Assembly (NCBI GenBank): GCA_016201105.1
Contig: JACQDN010000009.1
Location: forward strand, 27,340-91,339
Source of the DNA: Pseudomonadota bacterium
GTDB taxonomy: Bacteria; Pseudomonadota; Alphaproteobacteria; Micropepsales; Micropepsaceae
Direction of reading: 5' to 3'
Length of the DNA stretch: 64,000 bases
Shown one piece after another: positions 16,888 through 25,436 of the stretch (within the stretch, counting starts at the first letter, position 1; the number at the start of each line of letters is the position of its first letter). The notes below the pieces were generated by a model. That model ran no database searches. It was not told the DNA's origin and saw nothing but the letters and a program-made list of their open reading frames with translations. The position numbers and the translations under genes were made by a program.

Positions 16888-18716
16888 GCCGTCGCCGGCT
16901 CAAACGCCATGATCGTCGCGCTGCCGGCCTGGATGCGCTCGAACAGCATGGGGCATTCCGGGATCATGCGTTCCATCCAATAACGCGCGGAGACGAGTTT
17001 GCCTTCGTAGAACGTCTTGTCGCCTGTTCCTGCAGCGAGCTTGGCTTGCGCGACCTTCGCCATGCGCGCCCACATCCAAGCGAGCACGACGATGCCCATC
17101 ATGCGCAGATAATCGACGGCACCGGCGCCAGCGTCGTTGGGGTTCTGCACCCCATGCTGCGCCAGCCACAGCGTCGCCTGCTGCAGCGTGTCGAGGCCGC
17201 GCTTCACCGGCTTCACGAACGGCGCAAGGTTTTCGTCGCCTTCGTTTTCGCCGAGCCAGCCGGAGATCAATCCGAACAGCGCCATCGGCGCGGCGCCGCC
17301 TTTGCGGCCGAGCTTGCGGCCCACAAGGTCCATCGCCTGCACGCCGTTAGCGCCTTCATAGGTCTGGTTGATGCGGGCGTCGCGCACGAACTGCTCCACG
17401 CCGTTGTCGCGGATATAGCCGTGGCCGCCATAGCATTGCATCGCCATGTTGGCCGCTTCGAAGCCCATGTCGGTGAAGAAGGCCTTGATCACCGGCGTCA
17501 TGATATCGCCAAGCAGGCCTGCCGTATCTTTTTCCGGCCTGTCGGATTCGGCGATCGCCATGTTGAGCGTCGTCCACATCGCCACGGCGCGGGCGCCTTC
17601 CACGAAAGCGCGGCAATGCAGGAGCATGCGCCGCACGTCGGGATGCACGATCTCCAGATCGGCGGGTTTGTCCGGCTCCTTTGGCCCGGTCAGCGCATGG
17701 CCGACGCGCCGCTCATGGGCATAGGCAAAGCCGTTCTGATAAGCGACTTCGCCGACGGAGATGCCCTGTACGCCGACACCCAGACGTGCGGCGTTCATCA
17801 TGCCGAACATGCCCGCCATGCCGGCAGAGGCCGAACGCTTCTCGCCGGGCTTGGGCGGCGTCGGCTTGGGGCCGAGGCGCCAGCCGACCGCTTCGTCGAA
17901 ATTGAGCACGCAGGTTGCGTTCGCCTTGATGCCCATTTTCTTTTCGATGCCGCCGGTGGCAACACCGTTGCGCGCGTCCATCTTGCCGTCTTCGCTGACG
18001 AGAAATTTCGGCACCATGAAGAAGTTCACGGTCGAAAGATCGTCGTAGATCTTGCCGTTCTCGTCCGGGATTTTCGCGATCACCATGTGGATGATGTTGT
18101 CGGTGAGGTCGTGATCGCCGCCGGAGATGAAGATTTTCGTGCCGGAGAGGCGATAAGTTCCGTCGGGCTGCTCCACCGCGCGTGTTTTCATCAAGCGAAG
18201 GTCGGTGCCGCAATTCGGTTCGGTCAGGCACATGGTGCCGGTCCATTCGCCCGCGATCATGCGCTTGAGGATGTGTTCCTTCATCCAGGGCGCGCCGGTG
18301 GCGCCAAGCGCGCTGGCGGCGGCGCCCGATAGGCCGGGATACATCGAGAAGGCCTGGTTGGCCGACTGCGCCATCTCGCCCACCATCAAGGCGACGAGCA
18401 TCGGCATGCCGGCGCCGCCCATCTTGGTGGGTGCGGCAAGCGCCCCCCAGCCGGCTTCGGTGTAGGCCTTGTAGGCTTCCTTGAATCCCTTCGGCGTGCG
18501 CACCACGCCGTTTTCGAAATGACAGCCCTCTTCGTCGCCAGACTGGTTGATCGGCTGCAGCACCTCTTCGCAGAACTTTCCGGCGTTGACGAGAATGTCT
18601 TCCAGAAGATCGGGCGAGAGCTCTTCGAAGCCCGGCAAGTCGCGATGTTTCTCCACTTCGAGAAGCTCGTTCAGCACGAAGCGGAAATCGTCGACCGGCG
18701 CGCGGTAAATCGGCAT
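16884..18716 (-). CDS. acyl-CoA dehydrogenase, long C-terminally extended type
   Basis: A 610-residue FAD-dependent acyl-CoA dehydrogenase. It has the short N-terminal extension typical of the long class (YRAPVDDFRFVLNELLEVEKH). The flavin/substrate loop is MCLTEPNCGTDL, the middle beta-domain follows, and the catalytic glutamate lies in YEGANGVQAMDLVGRKL. About 130 further residues form the extra C-terminal domain seen in this subgroup, which includes DmdC and long-chain enzymes. I chose the ATG at 18716 because family members begin M-P-x-Y-x-A-P; ten codons upstream is another ATG. Substrate length cannot be read from the sequence. Confidence 0.93.
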   Translation of the reverse strand: MPIYRAPVDDFRFVLNELLEVEKHRDLPGFEELSPDLLEDILVNAGKFCEEVLQPINQSGDEEGCHFENGVVRTPKGFKEAYKAYTEAGWGALAAPTKMGGAGMPMLVALMVGEMAQSANQAFSMYPGLSGAAASALGATGAPWMKEHILKRMIAGEWTGTMCLTEPNCGTDLRLMKTRAVEQPDGTYRLSGTKIFISGGDHDLTDNIIHMVIAKIPDENGKIYDDLSTVNFFMVPKFLVSEDGKMDARNGVATGGIEKKMGIKANATCVLNFDEAVGWRLGPKPTPPKPGEKRSASAGMAGMFGMMNAARLGVGVQGISVGEVAYQNGFAYAHERRVGHALTGPKEPDKPADLEIVHPDVRRMLLHCRAFVEGARAVAMWTTLNMAIAESDRPEKDTAGLLGDIMTPVIKAFFTDMGFEAANMAMQCYGGHGYIRDNGVEQFVRDARINQTYEGANGVQAMDLVGRKLGRKGGAAPMALFGLISGWLGENEGDENLAPFVKPVKRGLDTLQQATLWLAQHGVQNPNDAGAGAVDYLRMMGIVVLAWMWARMAKVAQAKLAAGTGDKTFYEGKLVSARYWMERMIPECPMLFERIQAGSATIMAFEPATA

Positions 18717-18789
18717 GGCAAAAACCCCTGATTTGCTGGCGCGCAAGCTATGGGATTGGAGCGAAGGAAAGAAGGGGGCGATTGCGCTT

Positions 18790-19069
18790 CACCTCCCCCT
18801 TGTGGGGAGGTCGAAAAATCCGCAGCGTAGCGAAGGATTTTCCCGCCTACGCAAATGCTTCGGCGGGTCTGGAGATGCAATTGGTCCGCCGGAGCTTTAG
18901 CGTAGGCGGATCGGGTGAGGGGAAGCCTCTCCAGTTGCGCTTTATTCTTACCCCTCACCCGACGCGCTTCGCGCGTCGACCTCTCCACCCGCCTACGCTT
19001 CGCTTCGGCGTGGCAGGTGCGAACTCAAGGCACGCCGTAGCTTTAGCGAAGGCGGCAGGGGAGAGGTGA
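18790..19069. repeat. long mosaic palindromic repeat, CCTCCCC family
   Basis: A 280-base element. It starts CACCTCCCCCTTGTGGGGAG and ends with GGCAGGGGAGAGGTG. It shares the block AAAAATCCGCAGCG(C/T)AGCGAAGGATTTTCCCGCCTACGC with the element at 6828, but the right part differs (CCCTCACCCGACGCGCTTCGCGCGTCGACC and CGCCTACGCTTCGCTTCGGCG). It looks assembled from several smaller palindromic modules. It occupies the whole spacer upstream of the acyl-CoA dehydrogenase and downstream of the retropepsin gene. Confidence 0.78.
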
Positions 19070-19075
19070 TGTTCT

Positions 19076-20296
19076 TCAAATCTGATCCTTCAGCGTCACC
19101 ACCACGCCCCGGGTCTTGTTTCCACGCTTGATCGTGAAGGTCACCTTGGTGCCGGGCGGATCGTTGCGCAGCCGCTTGCGCAAATCGTAGAGCGCGATAG
19201 AGGGGGCGAGCTTGCCGTCCACCGCCGAGATCACATCGTCCGCCTTGAGGCCGGCAAGTTCGGCCGGTCCTTTGAGGATCACGTCGGCGATCTGGAAACC
19301 GGCGCCGACCTTGTTCAGCCACATGCCCGAACGGTCGAAGGTGCCGATATCGGCGACCAGCCGGGGCAGGGACTTGAGATACATCGTCTGATGTTCGTAG
19401 TCGAAGGTAACCACGAAGCGTTTCAGGATGCCGCCGCCGATGTTGCCTTGATAGCTTTCGCCGTAAAATGCACGCTTTTTCTGCATCGACAATGACGTTA
19501 CCACGCCGTCGATCTTGATCGGGCCAATCGTCATCTCGGTGCCGCGTGTAACATAGGCCCGCGAAGGCCCGCCGACGCCCCAGCCTTCCATCGCATCCAC
19601 ACCTTTGGGATGTTTGGCCTTCAGGTCGTTTTTATCGGCGAAAGACTTGGTAAGCGTCAGCTCCGAACGCGATCCGGTGTCGACATCGTACTTGGCCGGG
19701 AAACCTTCGAACGTACCCATCACTTCGGGAATATGGTTGTTGAAGGTGAATTTGATGGGCGTGCCTGCGCCCTTGGGATCGAAGCTTTTCGGATCGATCA
19801 GCGTCAGCGTCTTGGCACCGTAATCGATGCGCGTGACAAAGCGGCGAAACAGTTCGAAGCCGATCATGCCGGGCATCTCAGTGCCTTCGATATTGGCGAA
19901 CGCGTCGAGCGGCAGCACGGTAAAGACCTGATCGGTGACGGCCGCGCCGCCGACTTCAATCTTTTTCACTTTGGTGAAGCCGGCTTCCATCGTGCCTTCG
20001 CCCGCCCCCCCCGCCGCCATCTTGCCCTCAGTCGTGAGGCCCAGCAGCTTTGCGGTGGCCGGCGTGAGCAGATTGTGTCCGCCCATATCGAAGATGAAGG
20101 TGAACGGCCCTTTGCCGTCCACCATCGCCTGGCCGTAGATGTGATTGTTGATGATCTGGATCGGCAGTGTGGTTTCCTTTGCGTTGCCGGCGAAATAGCG
20201 ATCCGGGGAGCCGGCGATCTCATTCGAGATGCTCACGCGCGTCTGGCCGCACAGCGCAAGCGTCCCCAAGAGCGCTATTGTCGGCAACCTGCCCAC
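19076..20296 (-). CDS. exported retropepsin-like/PDZ protein, short paralog
   Basis: A 406-residue secreted protein with two retropepsin-type aspartyl protease repeats followed by a PDZ domain. The first site reads FIFDMGGHNLLTP (Met in place of the usual Thr/Ser) and the second YDVDTGSRSELTL with a normal DTG. The PDZ part contains GPAELAGLKADDVISAVDGK near residues 330-390. GTG at 20296 is chosen because GGAGG lies four bases upstream and a signal-like segment (LPTIALLGTLALCG) follows directly; the open frame further upstream runs through a terminator. It is a paralog of the next gene, which is transcribed in the same direction and ends just before it. Confidence 0.85.
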   Translation of the reverse strand: MGRLPTIALLGTLALCGQTRVSISNEIAGSPDRYFAGNAKETTLPIQIINNHIYGQAMVDGKGPFTFIFDMGGHNLLTPATAKLLGLTTEGKMAAGGAGEGTMEAGFTKVKKIEVGGAAVTDQVFTVLPLDAFANIEGTEMPGMIGFELFRRFVTRIDYGAKTLTLIDPKSFDPKGAGTPIKFTFNNHIPEVMGTFEGFPAKYDVDTGSRSELTLTKSFADKNDLKAKHPKGVDAMEGWGVGGPSRAYVTRGTEMTIGPIKIDGVVTSLSMQKKRAFYGESYQGNIGGGILKRFVVTFDYEHQTMYLKSLPRLVADIGTFDRSGMWLNKVGAGFQIADVILKGPAELAGLKADDVISAVDGKLAPSIALYDLRKRLRNDPPGTKVTFTIKRGNKTRGVVVTLKDQI

Positions 20297-20355
20297 TATA
20301 CCTCCGTTGGCCCCGCACGATGCGAAGCCACCGAAACGTTGTGCACCAAGTCGCG

Positions 20356-20394
20356 AAAAAAAACACGGTCCCGCTGCAAGGCGGGACCGTGTTT
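20356..20394 (-). terminator. strong intrinsic terminator between the paralogs
   Basis: On the minus strand a perfect 14-bp stem (AAACACGGTCCCGC paired with GCGGGACCGTGTTT) with a 6-base loop is followed by a run of eight T (20363-20356). It starts 14 bases after the stop codon of the 617-residue paralog. It should end that transcript, so the downstream shorter paralog needs its own promoter within about 60 bases or depends on read-through. Confidence 0.92.
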
Positions 20395-20407
20395 CGCCCT
20401 CCAAACC

Positions 20408-22261
20408 TCAGACCTGATCGCGCAGCATGATGGCCACGTCCTTGGTTTGGTTTCCGTGTTTGACCTGGAAGGTCACGACCGTTCCCGGTTTGTCGTTGCG
20501 CAAGCGCGTACGCAGCTCCGGCAGCGGCAGATCTTTCGCTGGCCTGCCGTCCACGGCGACGACGATATCGCCCGCCTTCAGACCGGCCGTGTCGGCAGGA
20601 CCTTTGGCGGTGACGTCCACGACCTTGAAGCCCGCGTCGTCGCGATTGATCCAGGCACCGGCACGGTCGAACGTGTCGAGATCGGCGATCGGTCCCTGCA
20701 CCGACTTCAGATACATCAGCGAATGTTCGTAGTCGAAGGTGACGATGAAACGCTTGAGGACGCCGCCGCCGATGTTCCCCGCCTGCTCGCTCTTGGACAT
20801 CGCGCCGCCTTTGTCGGTGGAGAGCAGTGTCAGCGGATGGTCCACCTCGACGCTGCCGATCATTAGCAGGCCGCCACGCAAGACGCTGCTGCGCGTCGGG
20901 CCGCCGACGCCCCAACCGGTCACCGCATCCACCGCGCTGGCCTTGCCGCGCAGATTGTACTTGTCGGAGAAGGTTGTGGTCAGTGACAGTGCCATGCGAG
21001 CGCCGGTATCGATCATGAACTTCCCGGGAATGCCGTCATAAGTGCCTTCGGCTTCCGGCACATTGCCGTTGAACGCGATTTTCACCGGTGTGCCTGCGTC
21101 TTTCGGATCGAAAGATTTTGGATCGATCAGCGTGATCGTCTTGGCGCCATAGTCGATGCGCGTAACGAAGCGGTGGAACGTCTCGAACCCGATCATCCCG
21201 ATCATCTCGGTGCCTTCGATCGGGCTCATCTGATCGAGCGGCGCGGAGATGAAGAGTTGATCCTTGATCGAGGCATTGCCGAGCTGGATGGAAGAGACCT
21301 TGGTCATTCCCATTTCCATCGTGGCGTCGCCGGCGCCGCGGCCTTCGAGCTTACCTTCGCTTTTCAAGCCGAGCTGCTTGACGAGCGGCGGCGTCACCAC
21401 GTTCACGCCGCCCGTGTCGAAGATGAAAAGAAACGGGCCTTTGCCGTTGACGCTGACGTTGGCGTAGATGTGGTTGTTCAAAAGCTGGAACGGGAACGTG
21501 GTTTCCTTCGCATTTCCGGCGATCGAAAAATCGGAAAGTTTCACAACCGGTTTCGCGAAGGCGGACGCGTCCTGCGCGGGGAGGAAGCTCGCTGTCGTCA
21601 GCGTCGCGGTCTGGTCGTATTTCTTGTCGCCGGTGCTGGTGAGCGACGTGCCGGCCAAAAGAACGCCATCGATTCCGCGGTAGTTCGAAAGCGTCGTCGT
21701 GTTGAGAACCGGGCCCTGGTACTCCAGAACGCGCGAGAGTAGATGCGTCTTCGCATCGAACCAGGCTTCGAACTTTTCGCCGCTCTTCGGCGAAACGCTC
21801 AGCACATCGTAGGTCGCGCCCGCGTCTGTCTTTTCTCCAGAGACAGTAATCGTCGCGCCGCCACGGTCCGCCCGCCACCAGAGATTGGCGCGGCGATAGG
21901 CTTCATTGAACGAATAGGGCAGCGTGTCGGCCCCGTCTTGCGCCGTGATCGTGCCGGAAGGGTCTTTCGCCCAGCCGTGGACGCCGTCGAACGCATTGGC
22001 GCCGGTCATCGGCCCGATGGCAAAGGTGTCGATGTAGCGGCCGGTCTTCAGATCCGAGAGCGAGGTGACCTTGCCCGTCATGCCTTGGCCAGAATAGGCA
22101 TATTCCACCTTCAGAGTCGCTTTGGAGTCCCAAAGCTTGCTGGCCGTGGCGTTCTTGTTGGCATCAAGAATTTCGGCAGGAGTGGACGCGGCGTAGGCTG
22201 ACGACGATGCTTGGGCGGCTGCAAAGGCGAGTAACGCGAAAGCGGTGAGGGTGTGGCGCAA
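20408..22261 (-). CDS. exported retropepsin-like/PDZ protein with N-terminal LolA-like domain
   Basis: A 617-residue protein with a signal peptide (residues 1-25, ending ASSSAYAAS). Residues about 30-230 look like a LolA/outer-membrane-lipoprotein-sorting beta-domain (KATLKVEYAYSGQG, FEAWFDAKTHLLSRVLEYQG). Then come two retropepsin repeats with intact active sites, FIFDTGGVNVVTP and KFMIDTGARMALS, and a C-terminal PDZ domain (GPADTAGLKAGDIVVAVDGR). The last 370 residues align with the downstream paralog throughout, so the two arose by duplication. Role is inferred as a periplasmic protease or binding protein; no partner is obvious. It is divergent from btuF with a 66-base spacer. Confidence 0.87.
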   Translation of the reverse strand: MRHTLTAFALLAFAAAQASSSAYAASTPAEILDANKNATASKLWDSKATLKVEYAYSGQGMTGKVTSLSDLKTGRYIDTFAIGPMTGANAFDGVHGWAKDPSGTITAQDGADTLPYSFNEAYRRANLWWRADRGGATITVSGEKTDAGATYDVLSVSPKSGEKFEAWFDAKTHLLSRVLEYQGPVLNTTTLSNYRGIDGVLLAGTSLTSTGDKKYDQTATLTTASFLPAQDASAFAKPVVKLSDFSIAGNAKETTFPFQLLNNHIYANVSVNGKGPFLFIFDTGGVNVVTPPLVKQLGLKSEGKLEGRGAGDATMEMGMTKVSSIQLGNASIKDQLFISAPLDQMSPIEGTEMIGMIGFETFHRFVTRIDYGAKTITLIDPKSFDPKDAGTPVKIAFNGNVPEAEGTYDGIPGKFMIDTGARMALSLTTTFSDKYNLRGKASAVDAVTGWGVGGPTRSSVLRGGLLMIGSVEVDHPLTLLSTDKGGAMSKSEQAGNIGGGVLKRFIVTFDYEHSLMYLKSVQGPIADLDTFDRAGAWINRDDAGFKVVDVTAKGPADTAGLKAGDIVVAVDGRPAKDLPLPELRTRLRNDKPGTVVTFQVKHGNQTKDVAIMLRDQV

Positions 22262-22327
22262 GGGTATCTCCAGCGGGGGTGCAAACGGGTTAGGTCGCAG
22301 GTGGTAGAGGTTCAGAAGCGGGTCAAT

Positions 22328-23191
22328 ATGCGTTCAAAGCATGCGAGATATGCCCTGGTGTTGCTGGCTGCGCTCCTAGTCGGGCCGGCAAGTGCTGCGC
22401 CGCAACATGTCGTCTCTACATTTCTCTGTACCGACGAGTATATCTTCCGCCTGTTGCCGCGCCAGCGCATTGCGGCGCTGTCTTTTCTTGCCGGCGATAC
22501 CAATCCCGTCGTTTCCACCATCGTCGATCAAGTGAAGGGCATTCGCCTCATTCATCCCGAGGCGGAAGAGATCGTCACGCTCAAGCCCGATCTCGTCGTG
22601 ATGTATGAGGGCACCAATCCGCGCCTGCACGCCATCCTCGATGAAATTCACATTCCAGTCCTTGACGTGCCCTGGGCCACTTCGCTCAAAGATGTGCGCC
22701 GCGTTACCACCCTGCTTGGTGAAAGGCTCGGCGAACCGGAACGTGCGCGAGCGCTCATCGCGGAGATGAATGCGAGCTTGAAGCGTGCAGCGGAGAATGC
22801 GGCAAAGCCTGCGGTGCGAACGCTGATCTACGAACCGAACGGTTATGCCACAACGGGCGGGGTCTCTAACGAGATCATGCTCGCTTCGGGACTGCGCAAC
22901 GTCGCGACCGAACTGGGCCTGACGCGGCAAAGCACCATTCCTGTCGAAGCGGTGATCGCCGGTGTGCCGGACGTTCTGATTCTCAACGGAGCCACCCGCG
23001 GCGTGCAGACGCGAGCGGATCTCGTCCAGCATCACCCCGCGTTGAACGCGCTTCGCGGTCGAACGGTGATCGCCACCGCCAATCTCACGCCGCTGCTCTG
23101 CCCCGGCCCATGGTCGCTCAACGCCGCGTCCCAGTTCGTGCCATTGGGCCGCAAAGCGCGCGCGCTTGCGGCTGGCAAAGCCCCGTCCTAG
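22328..23191 (+). CDS. btuF: periplasmic cobalamin/metal-chelate binding protein (BtuF-like)
   Basis: A 287-residue solute-binding protein of the helical-backbone type (class III), used by B12 and siderophore ABC importers. Signal peptide: residues 1-24 (VLLAALLVGPASAAP). The mature protein has the usual STFLCTDEYIFRLLP start, VTLKPDLVVMYEG, and PDVLILNGATRG. The ATG at 22328 is chosen over an upstream frame because the signal peptide starts there. A cobalamin riboswitch and FecCD/BtuD genes follow directly, so B12 is the likely ligand. The riboswitch lies after this gene, not before it, so it would not itself be regulated by that element. Confidence 0.87.
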   Translation: MRSKHARYALVLLAALLVGPASAAPQHVVSTFLCTDEYIFRLLPRQRIAALSFLAGDTNPVVSTIVDQVKGIRLIHPEAEEIVTLKPDLVVMYEGTNPRLHAILDEIHIPVLDVPWATSLKDVRRVTTLLGERLGEPERARALIAEMNASLKRAAENAAKPAVRTLIYEPNGYATTGGVSNEIMLASGLRNVATELGLTRQSTIPVEAVIAGVPDVLILNGATRGVQTRADLVQHHPALNALRGRTVIATANLTPLLCPGPWSLNAASQFVPLGRKARALAAGKAPS

Positions 23192-23206
23192 AAATCTCGC
23201 CGACGC

Positions 23207-23384
23207 GACGGTGCCCCGGGTCTTCCGGGTAAAAGGGAATGGGGTGAGATGCCCCGGCTGCCCCCGCAACTGTAAGCGGCGCGCCCCGGACTTAACCGGG
23301 GCATTGCGACCCAAGAGCCACTGGGAAACCGGGAAGGCGGGCGCGAAAGCCGCAAGCCAGGAAACCTGCCCTCGCGTGTCGTCC
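23207..23384 (+). promoter_or_regulatory. cobalamin (adenosylcobalamin) riboswitch
   Basis: The spacer carries the ordered landmarks of the cobalamin aptamer: GGTGCCCCGGG with its pairing CCGGG, AAAAGGGAA, GGGGTGAGATGCCCC, CCCCCGCAACTGTAAGCGG, GAGCCACTGGG, CCGGGAAGGCGG, and the B12 box AAGCCAGGAAACCTGCC at 23354-23370. It lies about 70 bases before the GTG start of the permease gene whose ribosome site is GAGGAG. Control is probably at translation initiation, since I see no T-rich terminator, so high B12 would shut down btuC and btuD. Confidence 0.96.
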
Positions 23385-23451
23385 AACCTTGGGCCGGGGA
23401 GCGCTTAGGGTTGCGGTTCATCCGCAGCGGCGACCGAGAGGCGAGGAGCCC

Positions 23452-24492
23452 GTGGACGGCGCTATAGGACGAGAGCATCGCGCACAATCCGTCGTTCAGA
23501 TCGTTGGCGGTCACGCGGCCGGCATCACCTGGATGCTGGCCGGATTGGCGCTGCTGTTCGCGGTGATTTCGTTTTTGCTCGGGCCTGCAAACTTGCCTGC
23601 GGGTGATCTGTTTTCGGGACTGTTCGCTTCACACGGCGCCGTCAGCGTCATCGCGCGCGAAATCCGTCTGCCGCGCGCGGCTCTTGCCCTGGTCGTCGGC
23701 GCGGCGCTTGGCGCGAGTGGTGCAGCGCTGCAAGGACTCTTCCGCAATCCGCTCGCCGAACCGGGCGTGACGGGTGTGACGTCGTCGGCAGGGCTTGGTG
23801 CCGTCATCGCGATGTATTTCGGGCTGGCCGCGATGACGCCGGTCTTGCTGCCATTGTTCGCGATCGTCGGCGCCTTGGTCGCGGCAAGCGTGCTTTATCT
23901 TCTGTCGCGCGCGGGTGCGGGCGTGATGGCGCTGGTGTTGGCGGGCGTGGCGGTCGCGAGCCTGGCAACCGCGCTCACGGCGCTTGCGCTGTCATTCGCG
24001 GCCAATCCCTACGCCATGAGCGAAATGGTGATGTGGATGATCGGCTCGCTCAAGGATCGCACGTTGAACGATCTCTATTTCGCCGCGCCGCTCTCCGCCG
24101 CCGGTATTGCCTTGCTGATGACGGCGGCACGCGGCCTCGACGCGCTGACTCTGGGCGAAGAAGCTGCTCACAGCCTCGGCATCGATGTGCAGTCGGTGCG
24201 CCGGCGTGTCGTCGTGGGCGTGGCGCTGGCCACGGGAGCGGCGACTGCGGCGGCGGGGGCCGTCAGTTTTGTCGGCCTTGTTGTGCCGCACTTGCTGCGT
24301 CCGTTTTACGGCTACGAGCCGGCGCGGCTGATCTGGCCCTCGGCCCTTGGCGGCGCGGCACTGGTCGCGGCGGCCGACGTCGCGGTGCGTCTCATCGCGC
24401 CGGACGGCCAATTGCTGCTGGGCGTGCTCACCGCACTTCTGGGAGCGCCGTTCTTCCTCTGGCTTATCATCCGTTTACGGAAAGACGCATGA
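23452..24492 (+). CDS. btuC: B12-type ABC importer permease (FecCD/BtuC family)
   Basis: A 346-residue polytopic protein of the FecCD family. The conserved segments are seen in order: RLPRAALALVVGAALGASGAA, QGLFRNPLAEPGVTG, WMIGSLKDRTLNDL, GEEAAHSLGIDVQ, and the C-terminal FVGLVVPHLLRPF. Start GTG at 23452 is chosen because GAGGAG lies four bases upstream and the frame before it runs through the riboswitch. It overlaps btuD by four bases. The upstream riboswitch makes cobalamin the likely cargo. Confidence 0.92.
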   Translation: MDGAIGREHRAQSVVQIVGGHAAGITWMLAGLALLFAVISFLLGPANLPAGDLFSGLFASHGAVSVIAREIRLPRAALALVVGAALGASGAALQGLFRNPLAEPGVTGVTSSAGLGAVIAMYFGLAAMTPVLLPLFAIVGALVAASVLYLLSRAGAGVMALVLAGVAVASLATALTALALSFAANPYAMSEMVMWMIGSLKDRTLNDLYFAAPLSAAGIALLMTAARGLDALTLGEEAAHSLGIDVQSVRRRVVVGVALATGAATAAAGAVSFVGLVVPHLLRPFYGYEPARLIWPSALGGAALVAAADVAVRLIAPDGQLLLGVLTALLGAPFFLWLIIRLRKDA

Positions 24493-25271
24493 AATCGGCT
24501 CTGTTCCTCGCCCGCGTTTCCGCCGGTTATGGAGACCGCATGGCGCTGGATTCTGTGACAACGGAAATTCGCGCCGGTGCCGTCACCGGACTTGTCGGAC
24601 CGAACGGGGCGGGAAAGACGACGCTGCTGCGCGTCGCCCTTGGCTTGCTGAAGCCCACGCAGGGAAGCGTGCATGTTTTCGGCAAGAGGCACGCGGAGTA
24701 TTCGCGCGAGTCGCTGGCCAAGACGATCGCCTATCTGCCGCAGGGCGCGGACGCTCATTGGCCGATCGCGGCCCGGCATCTGGTGGCTCTGGGCCGCATG
24801 CCGTATCGCCCGTCCTTGACCCGGCTCAGCGCAGAAGACCATGGCGCGATCGAAAGCGCGCTCGGGCGCTGCGATGCCTGGCAATTCCGCTTGCGCCGTA
24901 TGAACGAGCTTTCGGCCGGCGAACGCAGCCGCGTTCTCCTGGCGCGCGCGCTGGCGACCGCTGCGCCCATCCTGCTGGTGGACGAACCGGCCGCGCATCT
25001 CGATCCCGCGCATCAATTGCGGCTGATGGAGCTCTTGCAGGAGGAGGCGCACCGTGGAACGGCCGTCGTCGTCACACTGCACGATCTCTCATTGGCCTCG
25101 CGCTATTGCGAGGAATTGGTCGTGCTGCAAGACGGCCACGTCGCCGCGCAAGGGCAGCCGGACGAAGCCTTGAGCGACAAGGCGTTGGCCGGCGTATTCC
25201 AAGTCTCTGCCGTTCGTGCCGCGCGAAATGGTTCCGGCCGTCCGGCCATCGTGCCCTGGCAGCGGCTTTGA
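24489..25271 (+). CDS. btuD: B12-type ABC importer ATPase
   Basis: A 260-residue ABC ATPase of the FecE/BtuD/HmuV group. Walker A GPNGAGKTTLLR, signature ELSAGERSRVLLARAL (SAGE instead of SGGQ), Walker B PILLVDEPAAHLDP and switch HDLSLASRYCEE are intact. The ATG at 24489 overlaps the permease stop. It is the last gene of the riboswitch-controlled pair, which completes a BtuFCD importer. No TonB-dependent outer-membrane receptor gene is visible here, so uptake across the outer membrane must be encoded elsewhere. Confidence 0.93.
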   Translation: MKSALFLARVSAGYGDRMALDSVTTEIRAGAVTGLVGPNGAGKTTLLRVALGLLKPTQGSVHVFGKRHAEYSRESLAKTIAYLPQGADAHWPIAARHLVALGRMPYRPSLTRLSAEDHGAIESALGRCDAWQFRLRRMNELSAGERSRVLLARALATAAPILLVDEPAAHLDPAHQLRLMELLQEEAHRGTAVVVTLHDLSLASRYCEELVVLQDGHVAAQGQPDEALSDKALAGVFQVSAVRAARNGSGRPAIVPWQRL

Positions 25272-25281
25272 CGTTTAGTTT

Positions 25282-25420
25282 CACCTCCCCCTTGCGGGGA
25301 GGTCGAAAAATCCGAAGCGTAGCGCAGGGTTTTTCGGGTGGGGCAGAACGCGACGACTCCCCCCACCCGAACCGTCTACGCTACGCTCCGACGGTTCGAC
25401 CTCCCCGCAAGGGGGAGGTG
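25282..25420. repeat. mosaic palindromic repeat, CCTCCCC family
   Basis: A 139-base element with near-perfect inverted ends: CACCTCCCCCTTGCGGGGAG at the left and CTCCCCGCAAGGGGGAGGTG at the right. Nested inside are TTCGGGTGGGG paired with CCCCACCCGAA. It follows btuD and ends 16 bases before the PPK2 start codon. It could end btuCD transcription or shape the ppk2 leader. Confidence 0.82.
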
Positions 25421-25436
25421 AAAATTTGGGGCGGTC

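Noticed and set aside
16530..18332. 600-residue plus-strand frame opposite the acyl-CoA dehydrogenase
   Set aside because: Arg/His-rich low-grade translation antisense to a complete enzyme with all motifs; typical shadow in high-GC DNA.
19610..20866. 418-residue plus-strand frame opposite the retropepsin paralogs
   Set aside because: Crosses the terminator and both gene ends; no ribosome site; shadow.
22262..22327. Riboswitch before btuF
   Set aside because: Only 66 bases lie there, too short for a cobalamin aptamer; none of its landmarks is present.
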